A stretch of 64,000 nt of DNA from Erigeron canadensis (Eukaryota > Streptophyta > Magnoliopsida > Asterales > Asteraceae), in contig NC_057763.1 in the NCBI RefSeq assembly GCF_010389155.1, positions 5,642,649 through 5,706,648 of the forward strand, in the 5' to 3' direction. Shown here piece after piece: positions 10,660-23,552 of this stretch. The notes beneath the pieces were generated by a model that worked only from the letters and a program-made list of their open reading frames with translations, had not been told where the DNA came from and ran no database searches. Positions within the stretch are counted from its first letter, which is position 1, and every line of letters begins with the position of its first letter. The position numbers were made by a program, and so were the translations under genes.

Positions 10660-13600
10660 CATCAAGTACATATCGTACCCATTCATTGTCATCAAGTGCA
10701 TATCGTACCCGTTCGTTGTCATCAAGTACATATAGTACCCATATATTGTTATCAAGTACATATAGTACGCATATATTGTTATCATGTCAACCATGTCGAT
10801 CATTGTCCATCAATACAATGCATACATACACTTTAAAGACAAAGCTACCTCTAAGGGTATAATAAATGCTTATATATAGGGTCACTTGTAGCCTTCCCAC
10901 CACGTCTATAACACTTCGATGGCGTTATCGCCCACCATGTATGCACTACTAAACCTAAATCCTAATTTATAGTTCATAACGAATACACAATCAATCAATG
11001 TCAGCAAACAAGACTTGTATACTTTTTAGTCCAAATCTCTATCTAGTAGGGAATTATAGAACTCACCTTGATCGAGCAATAACAAGTTAAGATCAAGCTA
11101 TGAATGTCCAACGATCGTCATATGTCCACATCTAACAATATATTTCACAACACAAGCCAAGGTCAACACTTTAAGTTCTAGCAATGACTCCCAACCTTGA
11201 ACGACTCTAGAGACTCGACATGACACCAATGGAACAAACAGAAGATGTACAAGAAGGTATGGCTCGACCCAAGGACCATGGAAGATCAACTAGCCCAAAA
11301 GAAGACAAAACATGAAAACTCACTTTAGGGAGGGACGTAATTTACGCCCCCTAGTGTCGTAACTTACACCGGCTCAGAAACAAGCTTTTTGGCGTAACCT
11401 TTGGCGTAACTCAAGCAAACATGGCTTAAAGACCATTTTGAGCTTTCCAGAGGGGCGTAATTATGCAGGTCAAGCTCACCAAGAGACCCCTAAGAGCATG
11501 AACACGGTTCCAAACACCCCCAAATACATCCAAACCAATCCCAAACTCGTTTTTGACCATCTAAGAACTATTTTGAAGCTATAAAACATGTTACTAACAT
11601 AATTTGAACAAAACTTATCATCAAACTCTTTTCATAAAACAAATGCAAGACAAATCTAACCAAAATTCACCCCAAAACCCTAGCTTTGACCCAAAAATGA
11701 CCAAGAGTACTTAGATTTGACCAAGAAACAAGATTAACAACATATAAAGATGATTTTGAGCTAGAAATTACTTACCAAAACTTCCACCAAGTGTTGAATC
11801 TGAATTTGAACCCAAAAGGAAAAGTTCTTGCACTTTGAGAAACCCAAATTTTGAAAAGATGAAGAAGATGATGATACACCCTTGAATTGACTAACAAATC
11901 TACTAACAACAATGATCTTGGTGTAAGAATTTTAGAGAGATGATAGAGAGAGTAAGGAAGATAAGGAAATGAATAGTTGGAAGGGAGAAGGATAAATATG
12001 TTAGAATTATAAAATGGTGTTAAATTATGCACACATCAGTGTATAACCCGTGCTAAAACCGTTTTAGTAATTTCTTTATTTTTAGAAAATTCCAAAAGGA
12101 TTTTCATTTTCTTATTTTTAGAAAAATCCAAAAATATTTTCTCTTTTCATTATTTTTATTTACTTTGTCTTTTAGTTACTCACAAAGTATTAGGATGAGA
12201 TGCAAGGCATCGAACGCCTTTGTGGTCTCATTTTTAATGTTTGTGAGCAACTTTCAAACCTTTTAACTCACCCTTCATATGCAAAAACTTTGTTCATATC
12301 ATGCATATATTTAGGGGGAGTTTGTTTATAAAACCAAACCTTCCAAGTGTTTAAACTCATTTTCTGTTTTGAAACACTTTGGATGTTTTTCAAACCATTT
12401 TCGATCATCTCTATTGAAATTCGGTGTTAGATTTGCACATGAGAGTTTAGGCCACTCATAAAAACTCCATGATCTTGTCATCGTCGATGAGATCTAACCG
12501 CGGAGTTATATTCTCTATTCTAGATTGTGAGGGTATATGAGTGTGATGATGTTTTGTGCAAATAGGACATGAGGGAGTAGTCGAAAAGTGAAAGATTAAG
12601 GTGAAATGATGTGAGAAAGGGCTAAAAGAAACAAAAGCCCTCCCCAAATTGTCAAGCCTGGTCAACACATTTCTATCGCAATTTCATTTTTTGATTTCTC
12701 GATATTGAAGAAGACTTCATGGACCCAGTGAAGCAATGCACATCTTTACCTAACCACTCAAGTATTTCTTAACAACTGCTTGTTTTATTCTCACGGAGAT
12801 TTTCACAATTCTATTGACTCTTTATTTGGAAGACGTTGATATTGAAAAAGGGAGACACTCTGCTCCAGTCCCCGACTTCATTTGATCACGTATCGAGTCT
12901 AGAGCGTACTTGATATATCTTTCATTTGATTAGGACACATAGAGTCTTTATATGTCATTGTGACATTGCATATCTTTGTGATAATGCCGGAACATTCGTT
13001 GTGATATCATATTTTTGATATTCCACGATGATCGAATGGAAATCCTACCAATGCTAACATCTTTTCCAGTGTTGAACGTAAGTCTCACATTTTCATCTCA
13101 TGAATTTGTCAAGTTAACAAGAAGTCTATGTGAAATCAGATTTATTTCCCAAAAAGTCTTTGAGGATAGTAAGACATGGTTATCGAACGCCTTTGTGACA
13201 CTGACCATGAATTACATTCCTTAAAGCAATCTGTCGGTTGAAAAACCATAGACCGAACCATTTAGAGATAAGTTTTGTGCATTTCTCGATGATAATGGGA
13301 AGTCCTAAAAATAGTAATTGTATTTTTAGGCCACACCATTAATCCTTTTGATTTTTGGTTGTGTTAACGGATTATTTTTATCCGGATTTCATTTCTCTTC
13401 ACACAAACACAAAGAACACAAACACCATATTAAACTCTTTTTCCAACAACGCAACCTCACATTCTAGTTCACCAATAGGTTCATTGGAAATTGGGAATTG
13501 GGTTGGGCTCATTTGGTTGAATATTGTTTGTTGTGATCTACCGTTTATGCTATTAATCATTATTGTATGATGAAACCGTCTCACATTTTCATCATAAGGG

Positions 13601-13944
13601 GGAGAAATGATTATATGATTGATAGATAGAGTTCATGGACATAGGTAGAATTTGATTGGTAGAATTTGTTCGGGGATGATTATTGTGTTTGGATGTTCAA
13701 AGGATCGTTAGTGTAGGTGAAGAGAGTAAATAATTATCGTGCTAAGTTGAAAGATTGTTTTGAGAAAGGTAAAGGATTGATTCGAGATCGAGTATATTCA
13801 ATATGATGTTCATGGTCGATATTTGAAAGATTTATTGAATAAATGACCATTTGTGTGATGATTAGAAAAGTTGAGATTGAATGGAGATTGTTCTTTTGTA
13901 GATACTTGGAAAGATTAGATTCATAGTTTGAAGAGATTGTTCAT

Positions 13945-14090
13945 TTGAGGGGGAGCAAGAGTAAACTAACGAATTGTTAAATATGCTCCGAAATAATTGT
14001 GTGTTCGAGGGGGAGCAACAAATTTGAAGATAACTCGTTTATTTGATAAGTTGCTCCAAGATAGTTGGTTGTTTGAGGGGGAGAAAGCGT
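13945..14090 (+). repeat. About 62-bp imperfect repeats with PPT-like GAGGGGGAG
   Basis: GAGGGGGAGCAA, GAGGGGGAGCAA and GAGGGGGAGAAA occur at about 13947, 14007 and 14074. Each is followed some 30-45 bp later by GCTCC. Similar purine words also occur at 12312 and 13598, and as the true PPT at 14581. Confidence 0.75.
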
Positions 14091-14580
14091 TAATTGATCA
14101 AAGGATCAAATGCTCCAAGATGATTGTTGATTTAGAGACAAGTTAGACCATGAAATGAAGTTTCAAAGCCAAAACCAAGCTTCCGCAATGCCAAGAAAAT
14201 TTAAAGATAACCAAGCTTCCGCATCCAAAAGAATTCCAAGAATTCAAAGTCAAAACCAAGCTTCTGCATGCTACTCGAAGATTCAAGTTACTTCTCCAAG
14301 CAACAATCAAGTTGAAATCAACATTAAAAAGTTCAAGTTGTGAAAACTCAAATGATACAAAGATTTCAAAGATGCTTCCAAAGTATTCTAAGTTGCAAGA
14401 GAAGATCAAGATTTAGAAAGTCATCATCAAATCAATATGTTTGTTGAGAATATTCAAAGTCAAAGGTGATAGAAGACGTTGAAGACAATGAGAAAGCTTC
14501 AAAGTCCAATCAAGATTGAAGATTTTCAACAAATGGGTTCATCATGTTTATTTAAAGAACGAAGACGATGCAACATTTAC

Positions 14581-14591
14581 AAGGGGGAGAT
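14581..14591 (+). other. PPT of the small copia-type element
   Basis: AAGGGGGAGAT lies immediately upstream of the right LTR start at 14592 and sets plus orientation. Confidence 0.8.
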
Positions 14592-14865
14592 TGTTAGAAT
14601 TATAAAATGGTGTTAAATTATAAATTCTAGTTTTGAAAGGGGTATTAGTGTTAAGTTAGAGATTTGTATAAATACCCATCCTTTAAGTCATTTACGACTA
14701 ACCTTGTAATAAGCCTTTGATCATAATTCCATACATCCTTCTCTCTAAAATTATTTTCTCTCTCTAGATCATCTCTAACCTCCCATCACCTTCACACACT
14801 CAAACACACACTAAACCCTAACTCCTCCATTGTTACACATATTAAGCTCAAATCTATTCTTTACA
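14592..14865 (+). mobile_element. Right LTR, 274 bp
   Basis: It runs from TGTTAGAATT to CTTTACA. A TATA-like GTATAAATA lies at about 14667, and it ends directly before the duplicated target AAATA. Confidence 0.8.
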
Positions 14866-15117
14866 AAATATATGGTAGAATATGGTTGGGTGGGTCATGG
14901 GACACGGGTCGGATCCAAAGATAACTCGTTTCAAATTTATAGTCCATTTAAAAACCGACTATCATCGTATGACCAAATAAAACGACCAATTGACCTCAAT
15001 AAGCACATTGCACACAAATGAACTCGAAAATGAACTCAAATCTATTCTAATGACAATTGTTATTTAAATTGACAAATAAGCAAAAATCCTACTTGTAAGT
15101 TAAATAAAAGTGTTACA

Positions 15118-15909
15118 TAGGATTTTTTTCATATCCTCTCTTAGTTATATATATATAAAGATAAAGATAAAGATTTGAAAATCAAAAAATAAATATGTTA
15201 ATTTTATATAGGTTCATGATTTTTGTCCATTTAAATACTGTTTCATATGATAAATTTGTTAAAATCATCTTATTTGACATTTTTTATTATAAATATTTGA
15301 TAAATATCATGAAAATACAATATATTGAAATTAAGATAACATAGATAGACATTATTATGACAATATAATATATTGAATTAAAATGACATAGATAGATATT
15401 ATCTTTTGATAACTTTTGAATGCTAAATACAAACCAAAAATAAATGTTATATTTAGACCATCTAAGTGATTTATCGCCGTGTCAAAAATACGATAAATGA
15501 AAAACATTTCTAAATAAAATGAATTGTTAAATAAATGTAAATCAAAAACTTTATTAGTTCAAATTTAAATAAAATAAAAAAGAATGATAATTTGATATTT
15601 ACAAAAAATTGAATCTTTTGATATAATTGCTAATATATATCGATAATATAGTTTGTATCTTTTAAGATGTGGAAATAATTAATCCGTGGATTGGATTACC
15701 GTCATTAATTGAAACATAGATAAATAAATTATTTATTAATCATCATGAAAAAATAAAAAATGTTAAATATAATTAAATTAAATATTAGTAAGATTTTATA
15801 GAAAAATACAAATATAAATTAAAGAGATTTTTTTCAGTAAATTAATATTTTAAGTGTTTGTGGGCTCATATTTTTTAATTTATAGTTATAATAGAATTAG
15901 TCAAAAATG

Positions 15910-15946
<37 letters not shown>

Positions 15947-16520
15947 AATTTGGGAAACCAACTTTACTTAGGTGGGTTGGCCAGAATTATCTTCTGAATC
16001 TATTATGTGGGCCCTGGATGTGAGTTTTCCTTAAGGTCTTAGGTTTGAGTTTTGGGATTTTCATCTCAAGGTATTTTCCATGAGGAGGGGCTTAGAGGTC
16101 CAGCAAATCGCTGGTTGAAATTGTCTGCAGCACGTCTGAATCGATACTAACATTACAACAAAAAAAATCAATTTGAGAAAATTGAGATGAGTGATTGATC
16201 GATAAATCATTAGAATAAGTGTCTTTTAGTATATAAGGAGATGGCATGAGTTTTTTTATATGGTCAATTCTAAAACAAATACATATCACGCCTTCATTTT
16301 GATATTAATTTATAAAGTTTAGCGTCTCTTACAAAAGTTAACTGTAAGATTTTTAAGAAAATTAATAATTAAATTATTCAAAATTCGTGGGTTCAAGTGT
16401 CATCAAGAGAGGGTTTTTTTACGCTTATGATTTTTGTCATAACTTGTTCTTTTATTGGAATATGATCGGGTGGATTGCTAGTGTCACATTAATATACTTT
16501 TTATATTTTTTATGGGTAGT
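15118..16520. other. AT-rich intergenic DNA with A34 tract
   Basis: There is no gene here. A run of 34 A lies at 15910-15943. A single TAGGTTTGAGTTTTGGG word near 16044 recalls a decayed Pol III B box, but no matching A box or target duplication was found. Confidence 0.5.
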
Positions 16521-16549
16521 CCCTCGTATTACGCGGGTTAATAATGTAG
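16521..16549 (+). mobile_element. Helitron-like 3' terminus
   Basis: CCCTCGTA-TTACGCGGG forms a stem with one mismatch. It is followed after nine bases by GTAG and then T, close to the CTAG-T ending of Helitrons. No matching 5' end was identified. Confidence 0.4.
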
Positions 16550-16969
16550 TTTAGATTTAAAAACTTGTTTTCCTTTAAAAATCAGATAAGGTTTTTCATA
16601 TTTTCCATCATTACAAACTAGTATAGTTCGAGCTCCGCGATGTGGGGTCTCAATTTTCTAGCTTTATAGTGCACTTGTGTTGAACTTTTAACCGTATAAT
16701 TAAAAAATCATTATGTCATGGATAAGTTTATATTTGTTTAATGGCAAAACCACATTAGCTTCCGTCTGCGTGTTGCGGAGTTACAAATATTATGATTACA
16801 TTTCTTTATTTATGATTTGTCGCTTTATATGTTAGCTTAAAATTTTTTTCATATATGAAATAGATATTTATTTAAAACAAAAACACATACTCATCTCAAA
16901 GTCTATAGTATCTAATACATATATTTAGTATGTACTGCAATATAACGTTTGGAAACCCGAACGGCAAAA

Positions 16970-17570
16970 AAGTGTGCAAATAATCAATAAGTAACCCGTA
17001 ATGGAAACCTGAACAGGATGTGATGTAAAAATTTCGAATAATGGTAATGGTACGGGATATAGCGATAAAAAAGTTACAATATATTGTTTGAAAACCTAAA
17101 AGGAAAGAAAATTTGCAAAAACCAGCAATAGGTAACCCATAATGAAAAGCCCAAATGAAATACGAGGTAGCAAAATCTAAATAATATTACTGGATGTTGC
17201 ATGTACGAATTGGAACTCACCACGTAGGAAAGTTACTATCCATGAGTTGATTCCTTTTAACAGATACCCAAAACAATAGTGCAAATAATCAATAAGTAAC
17301 GAGTAATAGAAACCCGAATGGGTTGCGATGTGATAAAATCCGAATGGTAATGATACAGGATATAGGGATAAAAAAGTTACAATATATTGTTTGAAAACTC
17401 AAAAAAGAAAAAAACATGAAAAAACCAATAGATAACCCGTAATAAAAAGCTCAAACAATATATGATATAGCAAAATCCATAAAATACTACAGTATGTTGT
17501 GTGGATGAATAGTGACTCGCCACGCAACCGAGTTACTATTCGTGAGTTAATTCCTTTTAATAGAGTATAT
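16970..17570 (+). repeat. Two-copy tandem duplication, 305-bp period
   Basis: GTGCAAATAATCAATAAGTAAC starts at 16974 and again at 17279. The similarity continues through AGTTACAATATATTGTTTGAAAAC to GATTCCTTTTAA. The copies have diverged by many substitutions and small indels. Confidence 0.85.
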
Positions 17571-20340
17571 AATGATTTTCTTTAAACAAAAGTCAAGAAA
17601 GGATCGTGTGTGTAGCAGTGATCGAACTCAAGAAGCCAAAATAAAAAATGGGAAGAGCTCAAAGTTTATATATTAACCAATTTCGTGAACAGTCGAAGTC
17701 AAATTGGTTATATTTGCTAGGGTTGTAATCATTTGTAAATTAAAATATTTGTGAAAAATCAAAAATTGACCAAAAATACTGTGATTTGAAGTTTAGCACA
17801 GTGTGCTTATAACTGTCCACCCCCACCACCATCAACACCATTGTCGGGAATTGTGATAAGGTACGGATGAAACCCTTAATCGAACGGTTGCACCCTTCTC
17901 GGTAGCCTATCTTGAGGCATTTATAAAGGGGTTGTAAGTCCGACGCATATGGGAATAATGTGGATTTTTATGGGCAGCTGTAAAAACAATGTGTTAAACT
18001 TCAAATCACAATGTGTTTGACTAGTTTTTTTATTTTCACACAAAATTGTGTTTTCAAATGAAAATTTGAAATATGGATAAAAATATTATTAGCATAGTAA
18101 CCGCACAATGTGGCTAAGTACCCGCACAATGCGGCGAAGGTCGGCGACGGTGTAATGTAGGGCCGACTGCTGGTGGAGGAGGTTGTGTCGAACGGTGTAA
18201 ATTATTAATATAAAAGTAGTTGATCATGTAAATGGTTAATGTAAATATTTTGAAAAATCAATGGTTGATAGGTGTAATTTGATTATTAATATTAAGGGTA
18301 GTGTAAATAACAATATTTTAAAGGATGTTATGTGTAAATATTACACAAATTTCAACATTTCTAAAAATAAGAAGCTATATTTTCTATAATGTAGTATATA
18401 AAAGTTGTCAATGATGACTAGTCCAACTAGTCAAAGGCATCCTAGGTTTTATCCAAGGTCTTGAGTTTGATCCTTAGGGATGATAAGTCTTGGGAGTTTT
18501 CCTCCGAATACTTGTAACGGCCCATGGTCAATATCTCGTTGTCTAGGGTACGTACAAGACTTCACCATTCTATAGTGAGATTTCTCTAATTTCACATACC
18601 GACTGAATATTCACAAATAAAAGTATATAAAAGTATAGATGACGATAGAAACTATTGTAAGGTTACCATAAATTACTAGTTCATTATTAAAGTCGGGGTA
18701 ATATATAATGGAAGCTTTATTAGGGCCAAATTAAAACAATATTTATACTATTTAATAAAACAAACCATCTTAGCCTTTTTTTTTTAAAAAAATTTTGTTT
18801 TTGAAAAAACCAAAAATACCTTTCTCCTTTATTCACTAATTTAAATATCTCTATCTAATATACTTATAATACTCTTAATAAAATAACTTACAGTATAGAT
18901 CCCCAAAAACTTAAAATAACTACAATACCACATTTAATATCAACTACTTTTACATTTACCACCATCATTGCTCTCATCACCGTCCCCACTACCGCCCCCA
19001 CCACCGTCACCACCACCTCCTCCGCCATCACTGCCTTCACCGCCGCCGCATTGTGCCGGCATAAGTTTAGTATAAATTAATAATGATGAGATTATATGGA
19101 TTTGGGGAAGTTCTTTATGATAGTTATAGAAAAAAAAGCCTTAGATATTTTTGGGTGTAGGAATATATAAGTTGATGCTATGGACATCCTCATGTCCAGA
19201 GTATTTCCTTAGATAGTTTATCACCTTGCTACTTCCATTGTAGCGTGTTTGACAATTAAATATTTTGTTGTTAATGATATGTAAATGTTTAATTTGGTAA
19301 GTTAAATGTAAATTATGAGAATGGAGATGATGAAAATAATATAAAGAATAATGTTTAAATGATGATTAGAAAAGGATACGCGCGGTATATACTTGTAAAA
19401 TTAGCGGATTTGTGAAATTGTGAATAATTTATTAGGTGTTTGAAAAGATAGGCTTAAATTGAGGTTTTTATATTTAGATTTTTGTGTCGTGGTATTTTAT
19501 AGAGGAAGAGCGTTATTAAGAAGGAAAAATTCCCACCATCTCATTCGTATATTTATTTACATGTAATTGTATTATGCGTTTAATATGAATTATGTGAGAT
19601 CAATAGGCGTTAACTCATGCTAACTTATGTTGTCGATTGTGGGAAATGGCCATACACCGGGTGACGACCTGATGTACTTAGTAGCACTAGCATGGATGCA
19701 TGCATATCTTATGTTTGTTTCTTAAGTATATTATGTGAGACCGGTAGACGTTAATGTTCCTAAAACTATTGATGTGTTGACCATGATATATATAGATGTA
19801 TATAAATAATAAATATAATCACCACTCAGCATTTTTTTAATGTTTAGTTGTCCAAATTTTTATATGCAAAATAAGATAAGAAGAGAATTGCTTTGAAGTG
19901 TGGCGTTATATGGCTTTGTAGAAGTTTGCCTTAGAGGTAGTGACAACTTAGAACTTATCTCTATAACTATAGCTTAGTAATTCATTACACTTGTGTATTC
20001 AAGCGCACGCACATAAATTGTAGTTGGGTATAAGAATAAATCTAGGCCTTCTAATATTTGATCCGACGGTTACAAATTTTAATAGGTTTTTAGTTTTAAA
20101 ATATTATCAAAAAGGGCATTATTGGGAGAAAAGAAAAAAGGATTTAAACGTTAAAAAAAAAGGATAAAAAACTACTCCTATAACTGTACAAGTATGTAAC
20201 CGTCAACCATGTCCATGACTCCATGTTATTTTCTGTTTTAATGTTTTAATAATAGTATTATTTTTAAATTCTAATAAATCTTGTTTTATGGACAGATACA
20301 TGATAGTTGAATTATAAATCCTTTGTATTTTATGTATGTT
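17571..20340. other. Intergenic DNA with Helitron-type GC-rich blocks
   Basis: This is AT-rich apart from GC-rich islands at about 17815-17950, 18100-18190 and 18958-19065. The islands carry CACCACCACC and GCACAATGCGG / CCGCCGCATTGTGC words. They match internal blocks of the Helitron at 43827-44459 and the duplication at 35829-36255. No credible coding frame was found. Confidence 0.5.
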
Positions 20341-20344
20341 CAGA

Positions 20345-20720
20345 ATTTGGTGCATCCACTTTTTATATAGCCATGTTTTATAATAGGAAATATTGTATGT
20401 GTAAAATTGTTAGTCTTAAGATTTTTATCTATATATATATATATAATTTGGTGCATTCATTATTATTTTATGTATATGTAAAACCTTATGCATCCATTAT
20501 TTATAATTATAAATTTGTGCATCCATAACTTCATAATTTATAAATTTGTGCATCCATAAATTTGATGCATCCACCATTGTTTGTGTATGTAAAACCTTAT
20601 GCATCCATAATTTATAGTTTATAATTTTGTGCATCCATTATTTATAACTTATAATTTTGTGCATCCACCACTATTTTATTTTTATTTTCGTTCAAAAAAA
20701 CCTTATAATTTTATGCATCC
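20345..20720 (+). repeat. Irregular repeats of TTTGTGCATCCAT
   Basis: About ten copies of (A)TTTTGTGCATCCA or CCTTATGCATCCAT are spread over 375 bp, separated by TTATAATTTATAA-like filler. Confidence 0.85.
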
Positions 20721-21480
20721 ATAATTTTATTCTACAAAATTGAAAAGAATAAAACAACTAATAATATAAATTTTGTTATTTAAAAACTTTATGGTTTTAA
20801 TTTAAATGATAGAAGTTTTTAGTTCCTCACGTACAAGAAATTCAATGTGGTTACATTTTCAAATTAATTGAAAAGTGGGAGTTTAATAAATAAAAAATTC
20901 ATCCATATTAAAATTACAATTTTACCCCTTGTTCTTATTGTTCTTATTTTAAACTTGTTCTTACCGAAAAGTTACTCTATAAATGTAAATATATATATAT
21001 ATATATGACAAAAGTGAATATAAAGTTATTTTGCATTTTATATGTGAAACCCTTCCTATATCAGTTTTATATGGACTCATGTTTGTAATCTCTTATATTA
21101 ATATAACAAGATTATGATGATGTCATTTATATTAAAGAAGACTTTTTAATATATAATTTTGATTTATTATTACATCATCTAATAATAATTAAAGGTGGGC
21201 AAAAAAAAAAAAAGAATAATGAAAATTTCATCTAAAATATTATGACTTTAAAATATTTTTAGTAAATAATCATGAAAAGTTTCTATTGAAATGAGAAACA
21301 AATATGTAGATCGAAATTGATTATTATAATATTAACTTACTTAAAATATACAATATAATAGTATCCAACGTCATAAAAAGTTAAACACATTCATTGTGGT
21401 GTATCATTATCAAATCAAATTATATTCAAATGCACGCATAATATGCAGGTTGATTATCTAGTTGATTAAAATATTAAGAT
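20721..21480. other. AT-rich spacer
   Basis: No gene, terminus or sizeable repeat was recognised. Confidence 0.5.
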
Positions 21481-21715
21481 TTAAGATGTTCCACATCTAA
21501 GCTTTGATGTAAAACAACATCATATTCACTTTCCTTATATATATATATAGGGAAAATGGAATATAATGTTGTCCGACACTTAAACTTAGGTGTGGAACCC
21601 CTCACATACTAATATTTTATTTTATATTGTTTATGAATAAATGTCTGGGCCTCCATAATTTTATGGTTTAAAAAATTAATATGTGAATATTTGGCATCTA
21701 AGCTTACGTACCTAT
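21481..21715. mobile_element. Palindromic MITE remnants (ACTTAGGTGTGGAAC family)
   Basis: An imperfect inverted repeat runs from about 21549 (GGGAAAATGGAATATAATG) to 21712 (CTAAGCTTACGTACC). Both arms carry the CTTAGGTGTGGAAC / GCATCTAAG core and poly-TA flanks. A second half-element lies just before it (21481-21540). Relatives occur at 39537-39727, 50344-50410 and 53150-53220. Confidence 0.6.
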
Positions 21716-23177
21716 ATATATATATATATATATAGGTTCCAGGTAAAATAAAAGTAATTTAACAATAGGTTTTTTTTCACTAAAATTACCGTGCATCATA
21801 AAAATCATCGTACGTCAATATATATATATATATATTTGTGGTTCATGAATCTTCGTACATTAATTTTATTATGATTTAAGAGTCAATATCTTGTCTTATT
21901 TGCTTATTTACAATAACCAACCCAAAAAATTACTAGAACCTTTAAGAACATTTTAAATCAATCTCTAACATTAATAACTTTTTACATGATGATTCTTTTT
22001 TGAGTTATTAAGATCCAATTATGCATTTTACAATTATGTAGAGACATAGATCTTCATCCGTTATACAATTATATGGAGACGTGAATTTTTTGAGCATACA
22101 TGCATGAATCGTGCTATGAGCATATGTATGGATGTCGAACATATATATGCAAGTAATTGCAAATACATATTTGATAAGATAGTTGGTGATCAAATGTGTG
22201 TGTGTATATATATATATATATAAACATGTCTTAACAATTATATAAGCATATGAATATATGTAAGCAACTATATAATAAAAAATTTTAATTTAAAAAATAT
22301 TTTAAAAGGGTCTTGCAATTTTTGAGTTCTTAATATATCTTTTTCCAATTATACATATTGTATTTGAAATAATTAATGCTAGTTGAATCAAAGGTGTATA
22401 GTTGAATTTTGTACATGGGAAAATAAAACTAATAGTAATAACAATAATTTATAAATAAAAAATGACCTAAATTTTGTTAACCATCTACAACAAAAGTTAA
22501 CCATATATAACAAATGTATAAATTTTATTTTACAATGTACAACTACAAGTGTTGTTGTAGATGATATTGTCGTCGCTATGTCACTCTCCCGTTTTTAAAC
22601 GTTCCATATCATTGCTTGAAAGTGTTCCAAATATATGTACATACTACTGCATTCGGTCATTTAACATCAATAACAAAAACAATCTAAATAATCAAGGCCA
22701 CGAAATGCAAGGTTATAATAACTAGTTAATATTTATAATCTGATGTAACTAGATTTTTTATTTTTTTTCGAAAAAAGTTTATAATGCCCTTTGACAAACC
22801 CACATGGAAGCCACAAGCCAATTTTTTTTTTTTTTTGGAAAATGCCAGTTATGTGCAATAATTTTTTATTTTATTGTATTATGACATGAATGAGCTTTTA
22901 CCTTACTAAGTTGATCGCTTTAAGCCTAAAATGGAAATATGATCGTCGATCGAGGTCAAGTTGTTGTAAAAATAAAGTTAAGTGGGACCTTCATTTTTAA
23001 CTTCTTTTCCGTACGATGTATGACTTCATTATCGACTTCTTCTCCATACGATGTATGATATATTTATATTAATTATTAAGGCCTACATTTTCGACTTCTT
23101 CTTCGAACGTTGTTGTCAGAATAAAATTAATCGGGACCTCCATTATCAACTTTTTCTATGTATAATATATATACATA
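21716..23177. other. AT-rich spacer
   Basis: This contains microsatellites (TA runs at 21715-21735 and 21818-21835, TG/TA at 22196-22222). A short repeated ACGATGTATGA word occurs at 23013-23060. No gene was found. Confidence 0.5.
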
Positions 23178-23500
23178 TAAAAGACCTAATTGTAATAGTG
23201 TCGACAATTTTTTCAAAAGATTTTTAATACTTTTTTCAACATTTATTTTAAACTTTAACAAAATTTTCAATGGAACCTAAATCATATGTAATTACCTTTC
23301 TGATCAAATAATACATATCAAATTCAGCTCTTAATTACCATTAGTTTGACACTAATATATATCATTGTATGTTATAGAGATGCATTTGTGGTATTCATTT
23401 TTCTAAATGATTTTAGACGGATGCAAAAATTATATATAAATGTGAGATGTACAAGTCAAACAATCAGAGTAAGATTTAAAAAAAAAAAAAATTATTTACA
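23178..23500 (+). repeat. Dispersed repeat unit R, copy 1 (target of the retrotransposon)
   Basis: It shares TTGTAAT-GTGTCGACA, TTTTCAATGGAACCTAAATCATATG, CTTTCTGATCAAATAATACATATCA and GAGATGTACAAGTCAAACAATCA words with copies at 35523-35800 and 37855-38200. The copia LTR begins inside this unit, after TATTTACA. Confidence 0.8.
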
Positions 23501-23507
23501 TGTTAGG

Positions 23508-23552
23508 TCTAGTTTAAGCTAAACTGGAGCTCTCCAGCGACATCTGGAGAGC
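23508..23552 (+). repeat. Twin hairpins at the U3 start
   Basis: Arms TC(C/T)AGTTTA / TAAACTGGA (23508-23516, 23520-23528) are followed directly by GCTCTCCAG / CTGGAGAGC (23529-23537, 23544-23552). The first stem is perfect in the right LTR and has one mismatch in the left. The second is perfect in both. Confidence 0.9.

Larger units (their letters stand above)
11999..14865 (+). mobile_element. Non-coding copia-type element with gutted left LTR
   Basis: The sequence starting TGTTAGAATTATAAAATGG occurs at 11999 and again at 14592. The second copy is a 274-bp right LTR ending TTTACA at 14865. The target duplication AAATA is found at 11994-11998 and 14866-14870. Only about 30 bp of the left LTR remain before unrelated sequence starts, so most of the left LTR and any PBS are lost. 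The interior has no retroviral open frame, and the short ORFs at 12456, 13015 and 13355 match nothing I recognise. It holds several polypurine-like words and three copies of an ACCAAGCTTC-GC word (14174-14270). I interpret it as a non-autonomous derivative. Confidence 0.8.
7359..15117 (-). mobile_element. Gypsy-type LTR interrupted by two later insertions
   Basis: The plus-strand ends are TGTAACACCCC at 7359 and AAGTGTTACA ending at 15117. Removing the two nested elements and their target duplications (8133-10664 and 11999-14870) leaves about 2.36 kb, close to the 2.53-kb LTR nested in it. The piece before the first insertion and the piece after it share ATCAAGTACATA-GTACCC words. The GGTTGGG and GGTCATGGG words at 14885-14905 match 10415-10440 of the inner LTR. 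No matching 5-bp duplication was found at the outer ends (AATTG against TAGGA), and no internal coding DNA remains. Orientation is taken from similarity to the LTR at 4027. Confidence 0.7.

Noticed and set aside
15910..15943. Poly(A) tail of a retroposed element
   Set aside because: No LINE, SINE or processed gene sequence precedes it and no target duplication was found.
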